A stretch of DNA of 35,058 nucleotides from Hyphomicrobiales bacterium (lineage in GTDB: Bacteria > Pseudomonadota > Alphaproteobacteria > Rhizobiales > Devosiaceae). Positions within the stretch are counted from its first letter, which is position 1. The number at the start of each line of letters is the position of its first letter. A model generated the notes under the pieces. The model made no database searches. It had not been told where the DNA came from and worked only from the letters and a program-made list of their open reading frames with translations. The position numbers and the translations under genes were made by a program. This document shows, one piece after another, positions 1 to 8,814 of this stretch. The stretch spans positions 1-35,058 of the forward strand of contig SEEL01000037.1 of the NCBI GenBank assembly GCA_004144345.1, given 5' to 3'.

Positions 1-266
1 ATCCCAGATCTCCGCTCGCTGAGATGCGGAAAAATAGATGCGACGTCGCTGCTTCATGGCTCACACTCCATCTCCAACCGAAGATTAGTGTGTTGCGCTC
101 ACCGATTGAGACCACCGCCCGAAGCGGACATCCGGAGATCGGTAACGGGAGCGACGTCTCGCCGGGGCGAGTGTTCACGCAACTCGATACTGCTAGAACG
201 ATCGCGCAAGATATCGACGTTTTTCGCCGTACGCGTGGGCTCAAGTGAGCCAGAGGGGGACTCGTC

Positions 267-1004
267 ATGCGCTCCGGGTCGAATTCTACTGCCGCAGTCA
301 TTGAGTTGCGCAGCTATCCCATGCGGCCTCTGGGTCGCGACAGCTTCATCGACAATTTCGAGGCGCATTATCTCGAGGAGATCGAGCGCTTCGGCGCGCT
401 CGTCATGGGGCAGTTCCGGGTGATGGACGACCCAGATCGCTTCGTGTGGCTGCGCGGGTTTTCCGACATGGGTGTGCGCGAGGCCTCGCTGAGGGGCTTC
501 TATGCCGGCGAAGTGTGGAAGCGGCATGGGCAGATTTCCATGGCGCTGTTCCTCAGGCCGCTGACGGTGCGGCTCCTGCGGCCGCTCGCGGGCACGGATC
601 TTACCGCTGGCGCGATGCTGGCCTCGACGCTCACGGCCTTTGCGGGAGGCACCTGTTCGGCCGAGACGGGCGTAGTGGTGGTCGACATCCTGCCAGTGGC
701 CGAGAGCGAGCGGCGCGACGGACTGGCGGATTTTCTGCGCGGCGCTGCGACAGCACTCACGGGCGAGGACAGCGAACTACGCGGGCTGCTGGTGGCGGAG
801 GAGCGAACCGACGGCTGGGAGGAGGAGGTCATACGGGACCTCGATGAGGTCGTGATGGTGACGGCTCACCGAGGCCCGGAAGCGGCCTCGCGACATGCCG
901 GGGTGGTGTCGAACCTGGTGCGTCGGTCCGGGGTCGAATTGCGCGGTCCGCCGACATCGCTGACGCTGCTGCCGACCATGCGGTCCGCACTGCGGTACCG
1001 TTAG
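267..1004 (+). CDS. NIPSNAP family protein
   Basis: A 245-residue protein that opens with the NIPSNAP-type pattern: IELRSYPMRPLGRDSFIDNF near residues 12-31, then FVWLRGFSDM near residues 55-64 and a YAGEVWKRH segment. NIPSNAP proteins have a ferredoxin-like (dimeric alpha/beta barrel) fold and no agreed catalytic role in bacteria. The second half (about residues 120-235) looks like a diverged second copy of the fold, which fits the length. The ATG is preceded by AGAGGGGGA at a normal spacing. A metallo-hydrolase gene begins 12 bases downstream on the same strand, so the two are probably co-transcribed. Family call is from pattern recognition; substrate unknown. Confidence 0.8.
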   Translation: MRSGSNSTAAVIELRSYPMRPLGRDSFIDNFEAHYLEEIERFGALVMGQFRVMDDPDRFVWLRGFSDMGVREASLRGFYAGEVWKRHGQISMALFLRPLTVRLLRPLAGTDLTAGAMLASTLTAFAGGTCSAETGVVVVDILPVAESERRDGLADFLRGAATALTGEDSELRGLLVAEERTDGWEEEVIRDLDEVVMVTAHRGPEAASRHAGVVSNLVRRSGVELRGPPTSLTLLPTMRSALRYR

Positions 1005-1016
1005 GGGGCGGCGGCG

Positions 1017-1775
1017 ATGACGGAGGGGCTTCATCGGTTCGTGGTCGGGCGGTTCAGGTGCACGGCGATTGCCGACACCGAGCAGGGTGCGCGGAACGTG
1101 CTGCTGGTGGAGGGTGTGCAGCGTGTCCTCGTCGACACAGGCGTGGGGGTGCATAATGCGGGCAATCTTGGGTTGATGGGGGCGCGGCTGGGCGAGATGG
1201 GCCTCGACGCCGCGTCGATCGATGCGGTGGTGCTATCGCACGCCGATTTTGACCATATCGGTGGGGCGACCAACGGACGCGATGTGGTGTTTGCGCGTGC
1301 GCCGCACAGCATCATGCGGGCGGAAGTGGAGTTCTGGAAGCAGCGGCCGGAACGGCTCTTGCCGAGCCCGCTCTACGACGAGGCGTTTCGCGAGCGGGTG
1401 AACGCGGTTCCGCCGATCGCCATCGATGCGCTCGGGGATCGGCTGCGGCTGGTTGAGGACGGGGCGCAGATCGCTCCGGGGATCACGATGACGGCGGCGC
1501 CCGGACATACGCCGGGGAACTCGGTGGTGCGGATCGAGAGCGATGGCGAGGTGCTGTTGTTCGTCGCCGACCTTTTCTACCAGCCTGAGAACATCACCAT
1601 CGAGGGTTGGGTGTCGCAATATGACTACAATCCCAAACAGGTGGTCGAGACGCGCCGGCGGGTGCTGGACGAAGCGGCAGCGAACGGGGCGCTGTTGATG
1701 GCGTATCACCTGCCCTTTCCGAGCATAGGGCGCGTCGCGCGAAGCCGAGACGGCTGGGAGTGGATACCGGTCTGA
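1017..1775 (+). CDS. MBL-fold metallo-hydrolase
   Basis: A 252-residue metallo-beta-lactamase-fold hydrolase. The metal-binding signature SHADFDHIGG lies near residues 74-83 (HxDxDH variant), and APGHTPGNS near residues 161-169 supplies the next metal histidine. A conserved Asp sits in FVADLFYQ near residue 188, and AYHLPFPSIGR near the C terminus supplies the last histidine. This layout fits the AHL-lactonase/glyoxalase-II-like branch, but the substrate cannot be read from sequence. No signal peptide is seen, so it should be cytoplasmic. It follows the NIPSNAP gene by 12 bases with a G-rich ribosome site (GGGGGCGG) before the ATG. Confidence 0.88.
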   Translation: MTEGLHRFVVGRFRCTAIADTEQGARNVLLVEGVQRVLVDTGVGVHNAGNLGLMGARLGEMGLDAASIDAVVLSHADFDHIGGATNGRDVVFARAPHSIMRAEVEFWKQRPERLLPSPLYDEAFRERVNAVPPIAIDALGDRLRLVEDGAQIAPGITMTAAPGHTPGNSVVRIESDGEVLLFVADLFYQPENITIEGWVSQYDYNPKQVVETRRRVLDEAAANGALLMAYHLPFPSIGRVARSRDGWEWIPV

Positions 1776-1933
1776 AAGGCAGCAGGTGGCGGTCCACTTC
1801 CGGGCGCCAAGCATCCGTCAGGCAGTGCGAAAAGCGGGATAATCGAGCGTCTGCTTCCTGGCCCAAAGCGGTCCCTCCCGCTCGTCGGTGAGCGGCGCGC
1901 CAAGGGGAAGAGCTGGGCGCGCCGCCCAGGACG

Positions 1934-2041
1934 TCAGCGCAACTGCGTGCGGAACGCGGCGCGCAGCTCTGACGTGAAGAGTTCTTCTTCCCAGGCGGCG
2001 AAATGACCGCCCTTGTCGACTGTGTTGTAGTAGGCGACCCC
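1934..2041 (-). pseudogene. C-terminal remnant of an epoxide hydrolase (alpha/beta-hydrolase)
   Basis: The minus strand encodes GVAYYNTVDKGGHFAAWEEE, then a tail ending ELRAAFRTQLR and a stop. This matches the conserved end of microsomal-type epoxide hydrolases, including the catalytic histidine in the KGGHFAAWE motif. The reading frame upstream on that strand (beyond about 2041) no longer resembles the family, and the nucleophile region is absent, so only the tail survives. The surrounding 1776-2262 interval has no intact gene. An adjacent minus frame ending at 1818 reads PLTDEREGPLWARKQTLDYP, possibly a second remnant I cannot name. A weak inverted repeat (2223-2229 with 2243-2249) lies just past the next gene's stop. 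Confidence 0.65.
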
Positions 2042-2262
2042 GCACACGTTCCGACGTCCATCAGCGAGCGAACGTACGCGGCAACTGCTCAAAATGGGCC
2101 AAGGTCGCCGACGAAGCGGGGGCGAGGTCGCGCTCACCCGACTGTCAAACTTGTCGGGAGCTTAGGCTAGATGGACCTGGTCGAGTTTGCATGTATTCGG
2201 TGCGCTGTAATCGCAGGCTCCTCCGACGATTCCGCGAAAGGCTCGTCGGCGGTGGAGGCGAG

Positions 2263-4338
2263 CTATTTCGACAGAGTTAACTCGCCGGTCGCGACGCGCT
2301 GGAAGAACTCCGGCAGGCCGGGGTCGCTGTAGGACTGGCTGGCCCCGCTGCCGACCAGCGCCACGGCGATGTCGGAGAAATGGTTGAAAAGGAAGTCAGC
2401 CTCCTTGCCGAGCCCTCCACCTAGCGCGGCGATGGCGCAGGAGGCGCCGCGCGCCTTGTAAGTGTCGCCGGGCCTCGTGAAGATGAAGACCGTGCGGACG
2501 AGCCCGTCGCCCCAGACTTCCGTGCGGATGTCAGGGCATCGGCCGAGCGCGGCCGCAACGCCGGACTCGGCGCCGTTTTCGAGCAGCAGCGAAAACTCCG
2601 AGAACTTCCGCAGCGCCGGGCTGTATTTGCCGATGATCAGCACGGCCAACTGGTCGAAGCCGACATCGAGCTTGCTGGTATCGGCATGCAGCGGCACGAC
2701 CAGCGTGCCATCGTCCTGCACCTGGACCGGCTCGGCCTCGATATCGAGGGCGTAGGTGGCGGGCAGCAGGCCTTCGACCGGCGCCGCGGTGGGCGCGGCC
2801 TCGACCAGTATCTCGCCGGCGGCGACGCGCTCGAGGAACAACTTCAGCCCGTCATTGGAGATGGCGCCGATGGTGCCGTCGGTGATCAGGCTTTTGGCGA
2901 GATCGGCGAAATGGCCGATGAGGAAAGCGGCTTCCTCGGCGGTGCCGTCGGGCAGGTTCTCGGCGAGGCAGGCCATGTCCCTCGCGGTGTAGCGGAGGCC
3001 CTTCGCCTCGAACTCGATGACGGCATGACTGCCCCCGTCACCCCAGTCCTCGATGCGGACGCCGTCGCAGGCATCGACCGCATTGTTGCCCTTGACGTCG
3101 TCGAGAAGGATCAGGCTGAGCCATTCGAGCCGGCTGGCGTCGTAGTCGAACTCGCCGCTGACGAGGAAGCTCAGTTCCGTCACGCCGCTCGGATCGCCGG
3201 TGACACGGCCGCCAAAATCGGCCACGACGCGCTTGTCCTTGCCGGTGGTTTCGGAACCCTGCTGGAAGGCGTGGATGGCGAGCGGCTCAACCGGCAGTTC
3301 GCCCGGCGGCAGATCGGCGACGCCCTCGGCGGTGTAGAGATCGACGAAGGTCTGCAGCGTCGCGACGTTGAGCGCGGCCGGCATCGCGCCATCGGCGAAT
3401 TTGCGGCAGACGAGGGCGGCGGTCTTGGTGCGCTTGCCCGGCGCGCCATCGGCGGCCCCGACATCGCAGCCGAGCGCATTGAGCGCATTCTGCAGTTCGA
3501 CCACCAGCGCCTTCTGTTCGGGGCCGTAGAGCACGGCGCCGGAGGTGACGGCGAGATTGCGCATCTGGGCCGTGATGCCTTCGGGCTGAATCGAAATGAG
3601 CGGCGTAACGTGGCCGGTTTCCGCAAACGTATGACCCCAGCCATTCATTTTGACGCCGGGGATGAACAAAAGGCTCTTAGGGTTGCGGACTTCGCCGACG
3701 ACGCACTGGTTCTGCACATAGCAGGCGGGGGCGACATTGCTTGGCGCGTCTTCGGCAACATAGACGTAGCGGTCGTCGCAGGTGACCGCGACCCAGGCCT
3801 TGTCGTCGCCCCCCCATTTCACCTTCATCGAGAAGCTGACCCAGTCGCCGAGGTTTTCCGGCGCCTGACACTGTACGCCGTTGAAGGTAATGCCGGCCTT
3901 CTTGCTCACTTTGAGGATGTAGATGAAATTGTGGAGGGAGGTGCCTTCCCAACTAGCGAGCCAGAGATGGCTGTCCCAGGCGTTGGGTTCGTAGCCGGTC
4001 GAATCGACGTTGTAGAAGCCCTCATAGGCGAGCGACGCATCGACCCTCACATCGAAGCGATACTCGACGGTCTGGCCGAGCTCGGCGCGGGGCATATGGG
4101 CGAACACGCTGCGGACCGTGCCGTTGATGCAGTCGCTTTCACCGCGGCCATCGCCGAAGTCGACATTGCTGCATTCCCCGTTCTCGATGTGGAAGGTGGT
4201 CACACCGCCTTCGGTTACCGGCGCTGCGGAGCCGTTGAACTTGTGAGGTTCAAATCCCTTGGGGTGCGGATCGGCGAAAACGGGCGCCACAAGCAACGCA
4301 CTGGCAACTACGGCCAGAGACAGAATGGACCTAAACAT
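2263..4338 (-). CDS. Exported lectin/lyase-like protein with peptidoglycan-binding repeat and tandem C-terminal domains
   Basis: The start is set at 4338, where GGAGAAG precedes the ATG; it opens a clean signal peptide (MFRSILSLAVVASALLVAPVFA, cut before DP), giving 691 residues. Residues of about 25-270 resemble the concanavalin-like jelly roll of heparin-lyase/polysaccharide-lyase relatives (WDSHLWLASWEG; GDWVSFSMKVKW), but I cannot confirm catalytic residues. Next comes a peptidoglycan-binding-type repeat (LQNALNALGC, DGAPGKRTKTAA). The last 340 residues hold two diverged copies of one unknown domain, ending LKLFLERVAAGEI and LPEFFQRVATGEL. A shorter paralogue lies divergently 172 bases away. 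Probably periplasmic or surface-located. Function unassigned. Confidence 0.75.
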   Translation of the reverse strand: MFRSILSLAVVASALLVAPVFADPHPKGFEPHKFNGSAAPVTEGGVTTFHIENGECSNVDFGDGRGESDCINGTVRSVFAHMPRAELGQTVEYRFDVRVDASLAYEGFYNVDSTGYEPNAWDSHLWLASWEGTSLHNFIYILKVSKKAGITFNGVQCQAPENLGDWVSFSMKVKWGGDDKAWVAVTCDDRYVYVAEDAPSNVAPACYVQNQCVVGEVRNPKSLLFIPGVKMNGWGHTFAETGHVTPLISIQPEGITAQMRNLAVTSGAVLYGPEQKALVVELQNALNALGCDVGAADGAPGKRTKTAALVCRKFADGAMPAALNVATLQTFVDLYTAEGVADLPPGELPVEPLAIHAFQQGSETTGKDKRVVADFGGRVTGDPSGVTELSFLVSGEFDYDASRLEWLSLILLDDVKGNNAVDACDGVRIEDWGDGGSHAVIEFEAKGLRYTARDMACLAENLPDGTAEEAAFLIGHFADLAKSLITDGTIGAISNDGLKLFLERVAAGEILVEAAPTAAPVEGLLPATYALDIEAEPVQVQDDGTLVVPLHADTSKLDVGFDQLAVLIIGKYSPALRKFSEFSLLLENGAESGVAAALGRCPDIRTEVWGDGLVRTVFIFTRPGDTYKARGASCAIAALGGGLGKEADFLFNHFSDIAVALVGSGASQSYSDPGLPEFFQRVATGELTLSK

Positions 4339-4510
4339 GGACTTCTCCCCAACCGCCTGCACTACAGACGAGACGGGTTCGGTGGTCAATAGTCGAAATA
4401 CATCAAGGTTCTACCTTTCGCCGGAGGGGCGTCAATTGATCCCTCATTGCGAGCCGAATGCTGTCGGAGCAGTATGCGCCCGTTGTGCCGCGCGCGGGGG
4501 AGAGGTCGTC

Positions 4511-5512
4511 GTGAGGATTGTCACAGTGTTTGCTTGGCTGGCGCTGGCAACAGCCGTGCGTGCCGATAGTTTGCCGGCAGGGTTCACCCCTTCAATGCTC
4601 AACGCGTCCATCGCGCCTGTTGTGGAGGCACGTGCGATTACATTCCACATTATTCCTGGGGACTGCAGCTCCATGGAATACGGCAACGGCAGCGGGGAGA
4701 ATGACTGCCTAAATGGCGGTACGAAGAACATCATCAGATACGAAAGCGAGGCGCGGCTCGGTGACACTGTCGAGTACAAATTCGACGTGTGGGTAGATCC
4801 GGCGTTCTCTTACAACGGGTTCTCTCAAGCTGAGACTATTCCCTTCGGTGGTCTGGGCTGGGACAGCCGGTTGCGCATTGCCAGCTGGGAGGGACCACAG
4901 CGCAAGAACTTTATCGACATGCTGAAGCTCGACAGCAAGAACGGCATGGCCTTCCGCTTCCGGCAATGCCAGGCGCCCTCTGACTTCGGCAGTTGGGTCA
5001 CGTTCTCAATGCAGGTTCGCTGGGCAAACGACGAGCGCGGATGGCTGAAAGTTACCTGCAACGATAGGGTCGTGGCTATCGCGGAGGGCGTCGTGACCAA
5101 TGAGCAGCCCCATTGCTACTTTGGCAATGAATGCGATCCGTCTCACCCCACCAAGAACGCAAGACGAATTCTCTTCCAACTCGGCTTGGCTATGAACGGC
5201 TGGGGACAAAACTGGAAAGACCTGTTCGGACCAACCAACGGCCCTTTCACCGTATTCGACAAGGACGGCCTGATCATCAAGATGCGCAACATTTCTGTCA
5301 CTGAAGGTGTCGAGCTATACGGCGGTGAAGACAAGGAGGTCGTGAAGCAATTGCAGGCTCGGCTAAATCATCTGGGAACCCCGGATGGTGTTGTCGGAAA
5401 GCGCACTAAGGCCGCGGCGCTGAGCTGCCGCGAAAGACAGGATCTCCCGTCCCAACTTGACGTTACAACAGTCCGCAAGTTCCTGGAGTTGTACAGCGCG
5501 GTTGAGGGATAG
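4511..5512 (+). CDS. Exported lectin/lyase-like protein with peptidoglycan-binding repeat (short paralogue)
   Basis: The open frame extends upstream, but the GTG at 4511 is preferred. It follows a GGGGGAGAGG ribosome site and opens a signal peptide (MRIVTVFAWLALATAVRA, cut before DS), giving 333 residues. It matches the first half of the divergent neighbour motif by motif: TFHI..GDCSSMEYGNGSGENDCLNG, WDSRLRIASWEG, GSWVTFSMQVRW, MNGWGQ. It then has a peptidoglycan-binding-type repeat (LQARLNHLG, DGVVGKRTKAAAL). It lacks the tandem C-terminal domains of the neighbour. Many cysteines are shared in position (ECSN/DCSS, CQAP, CYV/CYF), suggesting periplasmic disulfides. A head-to-head duplication with later gain or loss of the C-terminal part is likely. 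Confidence 0.75.
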   Translation: MRIVTVFAWLALATAVRADSLPAGFTPSMLNASIAPVVEARAITFHIIPGDCSSMEYGNGSGENDCLNGGTKNIIRYESEARLGDTVEYKFDVWVDPAFSYNGFSQAETIPFGGLGWDSRLRIASWEGPQRKNFIDMLKLDSKNGMAFRFRQCQAPSDFGSWVTFSMQVRWANDERGWLKVTCNDRVVAIAEGVVTNEQPHCYFGNECDPSHPTKNARRILFQLGLAMNGWGQNWKDLFGPTNGPFTVFDKDGLIIKMRNISVTEGVELYGGEDKEVVKQLQARLNHLGTPDGVVGKRTKAAALSCRERQDLPSQLDVTTVRKFLELYSAVEG

Positions 5513-5762
5513 CGGGGATCGACAGCGGGGCTGCACCGATCAATCGAGGCAAACGGACCCGCCCCCCCTTCTCAATCATCCATGGCCTACCCATGCGGCC
5601 GGTTTCGCCTTGCCGCCAAACTTCCGAAAATGGTTGTTTGGAGACGGGCGGCTTTGGTGACGAACTCCTTTATGAAGGGCCAGCGAACTTCGGTGCCGAT
5701 TTCACTTGCATCGGCCCTTGGGGCAGGCCGGATAGACGGTTCGTTCGAGAAAGGGCGGCACA

Positions 5763-6602
5763 TTGGCGAAATCTGGACCTTACCTCCGCACTGCTGAAGT
5801 CGCTCGCAGGTTAGGGGTCAGCGGGAAAGCACTGCGGCTCTACGAGGCCCACGGCTTGCTACGAGCCGAGCGGACATCGGCCGGCTGGCGGGTCTACGGA
5901 CCCGAGCAGATCGGACGTCTGCACCAGGTGATCGCCCTCAAGAGCTTCGGCTTTCCGCTTGGCCGGATCGCCGAACTCCTGTCCGGCGGTCTTCCTGACT
6001 TGGCGACTTTCCTCGAGATGCACGAGCATGTGTTGCGCCAGGAATCGAAGCGAGTCGACCATGCGCTCCGGCTGCTGTCGGCGGCGCGAGCCACACTCGC
6101 CGAGCACGGCAGCCTTTCCTCGGACGATTTGATGAACCTTACCAAGGAAATCGCGATGACCGACAAGCGCAACGACGATGTGGCCGCCGTCTATCAGGCG
6201 GTGGCCACCAGACACTTTTCCTCTACCGACCAAGCGACCCTAGCCGCCAACGGCTATGGCGGTATGGACAAGGCCGATGCCGATTGGGAAGCGTTGCACG
6301 GTGAGGTTGCCCGGCTGATGAAGTCCGGAGATCCTTCCTCACCCGAAGCGATGGACCTTGCCCGGCGCTGGATGGGCAAGGTGTTCGAGGCAACGGGAGG
6401 TGATCCTGCGCTGACTCGCAAGATGAGGACCGTGGCGCGCGAGACGCATGAGCAGTTTGCTTTTGCAGCTGCGCCAAGCCCGTCAAATGATGACATCTTG
6501 GATTTCGTTGGACGAGCTTACGGCGCGGCCATCGCGAAGGGCATCATGCCGGAGCCAGACGACGCAGCTCGATCCATCCTCTCTTCGTCGAGCAATGCAT
6601 GA
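5763..6602 (+). CDS. MerR-family regulator with TipAS-type ligand domain
   Basis: The frame starts with TTG, preceded by AAAGGGCGG; no upstream ATG in frame gives a better start. Residues 7-75 form a MerR winged helix-turn-helix (LRTAEVARRLGVSGKALRLYEAHGLL, then GWRVYGPEQIGRL). A linking helix follows (residues 80-130). Residues of about 140-265 match the TipAS ligand-binding fold, with YGGMDKADADWEAL and EAMDLARRWMGKV. TipAS-type regulators bind hydrophobic antibiotics or other small molecules and activate promoters with long spacers. No obvious target is adjacent; the plus-strand neighbours are not drug pumps, so the regulon is unknown. Confidence 0.85.
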   Translation: MAKSGPYLRTAEVARRLGVSGKALRLYEAHGLLRAERTSAGWRVYGPEQIGRLHQVIALKSFGFPLGRIAELLSGGLPDLATFLEMHEHVLRQESKRVDHALRLLSAARATLAEHGSLSSDDLMNLTKEIAMTDKRNDDVAAVYQAVATRHFSSTDQATLAANGYGGMDKADADWEALHGEVARLMKSGDPSSPEAMDLARRWMGKVFEATGGDPALTRKMRTVARETHEQFAFAAAPSPSNDDILDFVGRAYGAAIAKGIMPEPDDAARSILSSSSNA

Positions 6603-6751
6603 TCCACTCAAGCGTGACGGCAACAGAGGATCCGAGGGGCTTCTTGCGCTCGCTCGAGCACATGGCCGAACTGTCCCGGTGCTTAATGGCGAGCCAGAGC
6701 GGGCGACGCACTGCGACTGTGGCGCGGGACGGGTCGTGATGATCTCGGGGG

Positions 6752-7054
6752 CTACTTGGTCGGGAACCTGCGGGCGATCAGCTCCGCAATGGTAGTGATC
6801 TCCGCGCCGTCATAGGCTTGGCCCCGCTTGCTGCGGTTTTCGGCCATCCAGTCATTCGCCGAAATGCGATCCGGGAACGTCTTGGCATCGGTCCAGTCGC
6901 GGCTAAATCGCGCGCTCCCATCGAGCTGCTTCTTGCTACCGCTGAGAAAGACCATGCTCCGGTGCTGGCTGGGCCAGATTGACCCATTGCCTCGCCAGAT
7001 CACGTACACATCCACAGGGAGACCAGGATAGTCGGTAGCGTCCTTGGGATGCAT
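6752..7054 (-). CDS. Hypothetical protein (100 aa)
   Basis: I do not recognise the family. The ATG has an AAAGGA site about 10 bases upstream. The protein is soluble and rich in Trp, Arg and Lys, with a central segment SMVFLSGSKKQLDG and a C-terminal helix EITTIAELIARRFPTK. No signal peptide or membrane segment is seen. It is the last of a run of small minus-strand genes. Coding is supported by start signal and composition only. Confidence 0.5.
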   Translation of the reverse strand: MHPKDATDYPGLPVDVYVIWRGNGSIWPSQHRSMVFLSGSKKQLDGSARFSRDWTDAKTFPDRISANDWMAENRSKRGQAYDGAEITTIAELIARRFPTK

Positions 7055-7122
7055 GGATACGTGTCCTTTGAAGCAGAAGGCATTGGTTGATCAGTCGCCG
7101 CTCGCAGTGCCGGCAATGATTG

Positions 7123-7371
7123 CTACTGCTCGGCCTCATCTCTACGGAGCGCCTCATCGAGGTCTTCCCGTCGAACTGTAACAGCCCGAAGCTCCGGTCC
7201 GTCGACGAGCAGGATGGTTGTCGTCAGTCGATAGGCGTCCCAGGACAAGTCCAATGGCTCCCGATCCGTACGTACATCGAAGGTGCCCGGCCTATGCGCG
7301 CGGTCAAATCCCGGCAGCGTGAATGCATGCTGGAAGGTAATGCGCTCGATCGTGCTGCGGCCATTATCCAT
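7123..7371 (-). CDS. Small hypothetical protein, alphaproteobacterial type
   Basis: An 82-residue protein if begun at the ATG at 7371; an in-frame TTG at 7401 would add ten residues. The core reads ITFQHAFTLPGFDRAHRPGT, then FDVRTDREPLD and WDAYRLTTTILL. This is the pattern of a small unnamed protein I have seen often in Rhizobiales. The start overlaps the end of the preceding minus-strand gene by 8 bases, which points to translational coupling. Function unknown. Confidence 0.6.
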   Translation of the reverse strand: MDNGRSTIERITFQHAFTLPGFDRAHRPGTFDVRTDREPLDLSWDAYRLTTTILLVDGPELRAVTVRREDLDEALRRDEAEQ

Positions 7372-7564
7372 CTGAGGATTGCCGCGCACGCGAGTCAGCA
7401 AGCAGCCCTCTGAGCTGGCGCGTTAACGATGGCCCCGTCAGATGTGATGCCGGGTAGCCTTCCCGACTGATCTGAGCCTTCAAATGCACCAGATCAGGCA
7501 CGTCGCCAGACTTGGCCAGTTCGAAGGCGCGCTCGATCGCGGTTTTCCTGAACTCCATCGCCAA
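7364..7564 (-). CDS. Small hypothetical helical protein
   Basis: A 66-residue protein with a helical N-terminal part (AIERAFELAKSGDVPDLVHL) and a tail SLTRQLRGLLADSRA. This resembles an unnamed family frequent in Rhizobiales accessory DNA. GAGGA lies 5 bases before the TTG at 7564 and 11 before the ATG at 7558, so TTG is slightly preferred but either may be used. It begins directly after the stop of the 7565-7987 gene and overlaps the next gene by 8 bases. The three appear to form one operon. Confidence 0.55.
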   Translation of the reverse strand: MAMEFRKTAIERAFELAKSGDVPDLVHLKAQISREGYPASHLTGPSLTRQLRGLLADSRARQSSDG

Positions 7565-7987
7565 CTAAATCCTCATGGAGCCTACGGCGCGACCGGCGTC
7601 GGTAATCATCAGGTGGCCGCCTTCGCGCACCGCCAGGTCGCGAGAAACGAGGAAATATACGGCGCCTTCGTCATCAGTTCCGAACAGTGTCCTGAGCGCG
7701 ACCTTGCCGCCATGCAGGCTCCGCAGCAGATTGTACGCGTAGACGGGAATGAATTCCTGACGCGGGCCATCCCCGAAGCCTTCGCCCGAGGTGAACGGCT
7801 TGGTCTCCTCGGCCGCCTCATGGACAAAGCAAAGTGCCTCGATCCACGCCGCAAGCTTCCTAGGCACGACTTCGGTGCCCGCTATCCATGCGGTTACGCT
7901 CAATGAGGGGACGTCGACGGCCTGGGCCAGCGTATCCTGATCCCATCTGACCAATCTAAGGCACTCACTCAAACGCTCGGGGGTCAC
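7565..7987 (-). CDS. Helix-turn-helix-like hypothetical protein
   Basis: A 140-residue protein with a GTG start preceded by GGAAG six bases away. Residues 1-42 (ERLSECLRLVRWDQDTLAQA through SVTAWIAGTEVVPRKLAAWI) look like an XRE-type helix-turn-helix that lost some consensus positions. The C-terminal 70 residues (YAYNLLRSLHGGKVALRTL, then VREGGHLMITDAGRAVG) look like a winged-helix fold. It could be a small regulator of the operon it heads. The family call is tentative. Confidence 0.55.
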   Translation of the reverse strand: MTPERLSECLRLVRWDQDTLAQAVDVPSLSVTAWIAGTEVVPRKLAAWIEALCFVHEAAEETKPFTSGEGFGDGPRQEFIPVYAYNLLRSLHGGKVALRTLFGTDDEGAVYFLVSRDLAVREGGHLMITDAGRAVGSMRI

Positions 7988-8128
7988 TGCGGACTTCCTT
8001 TTCCTGTGTGGGAGTCAGAGACGCTTTGACTGCCGTCGCCTCGCCTCTGACGTCCCGGGACAGAACGACGATCTAACCAGCGGATATTGGTGACCCTGCC
8101 TGCGCATCGCGTTTTGTCCCTGTTCAGC

Positions 8129-8419
8129 TCAATGCGTCAACCAGACCTGTCGAGAAAATGTATCCGGATTAACTCCCGGTGGTTGCAGGCTCTCGTCAGT
8201 GTGCATCTCAAGTGAGAAAGCCCTGCCGTCCTCGAGAAGCAGACTGAGATCACCCGCTGTCCGGCGCACCACGAGAGCCGACAGGCGTTGGCCACTCGTG
8301 TCCTGGATGGAGAGCGTATCGGCAGTGATCAACCTGACGACGTGGTGCTGAGACAGAACAGTAAGCTTTACCCCCACCGCCATCGTCGCCTCGTCGATGT
8401 CGGCATGCCACTGCGTCAT
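8129..8419 (-). CDS. Hypothetical protein (96 aa)
   Basis: Not a family I recognise. The ATG sits inside an ATGA overlap with the stop of the upstream gene (8416-8598) and has GGAGG at good spacing, so translation is probably coupled. The sequence alternates short beta-type segments (VGVKLTVLSQHHVVRLIT; LSLLLEDGRAFSLEM) and has no membrane segment. Downstream, 7988-8128 is non-coding with nothing I recognise. Confidence 0.55.
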   Translation of the reverse strand: MTQWHADIDEATMAVGVKLTVLSQHHVVRLITADTLSIQDTSGQRLSALVVRRTAGDLSLLLEDGRAFSLEMHTDESLQPPGVNPDTFSRQVWLTH

Positions 8420-8598
8420 GATTGCCTCCGGGAAGCTTGGCCCAGCAGCCTGTTTCGTACCCTCTGGCGCAGATCCGCCAGATCATCGGCGGATTGAACG
8501 GGCGAACGCGACAGCGTGGTGCGCAATTTGGCGAACATTATTTCAGCGCGCTGCTGCGCAAAGTTCTCCCGTGTGGCGACACGGTTCAGATCGGTCAT
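8416..8598 (-). CDS. Small hypothetical helical protein (60 aa)
   Basis: A short, charged, mainly helical protein (ENFAQQRAEIMFAKLRTTLS, then DDLADLRQRVRNRLLG). Its stop overlaps the next start as ATGA, which supports it as a real gene despite its size. Such stand-alone helical pieces often pair with the product of the coupled gene, but that is inference. The 8599-8814 interval upstream is non-coding. Confidence 0.5.
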   Translation of the reverse strand: MTDLNRVATRENFAQQRAEIMFAKLRTTLSRSPVQSADDLADLRQRVRNRLLGQASRRQS

Positions 8599-8814
8599 AT
8601 GGGTAGCTTTCCGTGTCGGCTATTCGCCCTGATGGGCGGCCCCTGCAATCCCAAGCGGACACGGTGGAAAGGCGGGATGGAGGCATTTCTGGCCTCGCCT
8701 TACATACATGGGGGCGCTGAGGCACAACTACAACTAGATTGTTTCGCGATCTTGCCGGAATCCTCTAGCGCGCACACGTTCGGTTCAGTCGAGGCTACCG
8801 CAGTCGAGACCATC

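Noticed and set aside
2686-4392. A plus-strand open frame of 568 codons
   Set aside because: Antisense to the exported protein with a clear signal peptide; low-complexity composition typical of shadow frames.
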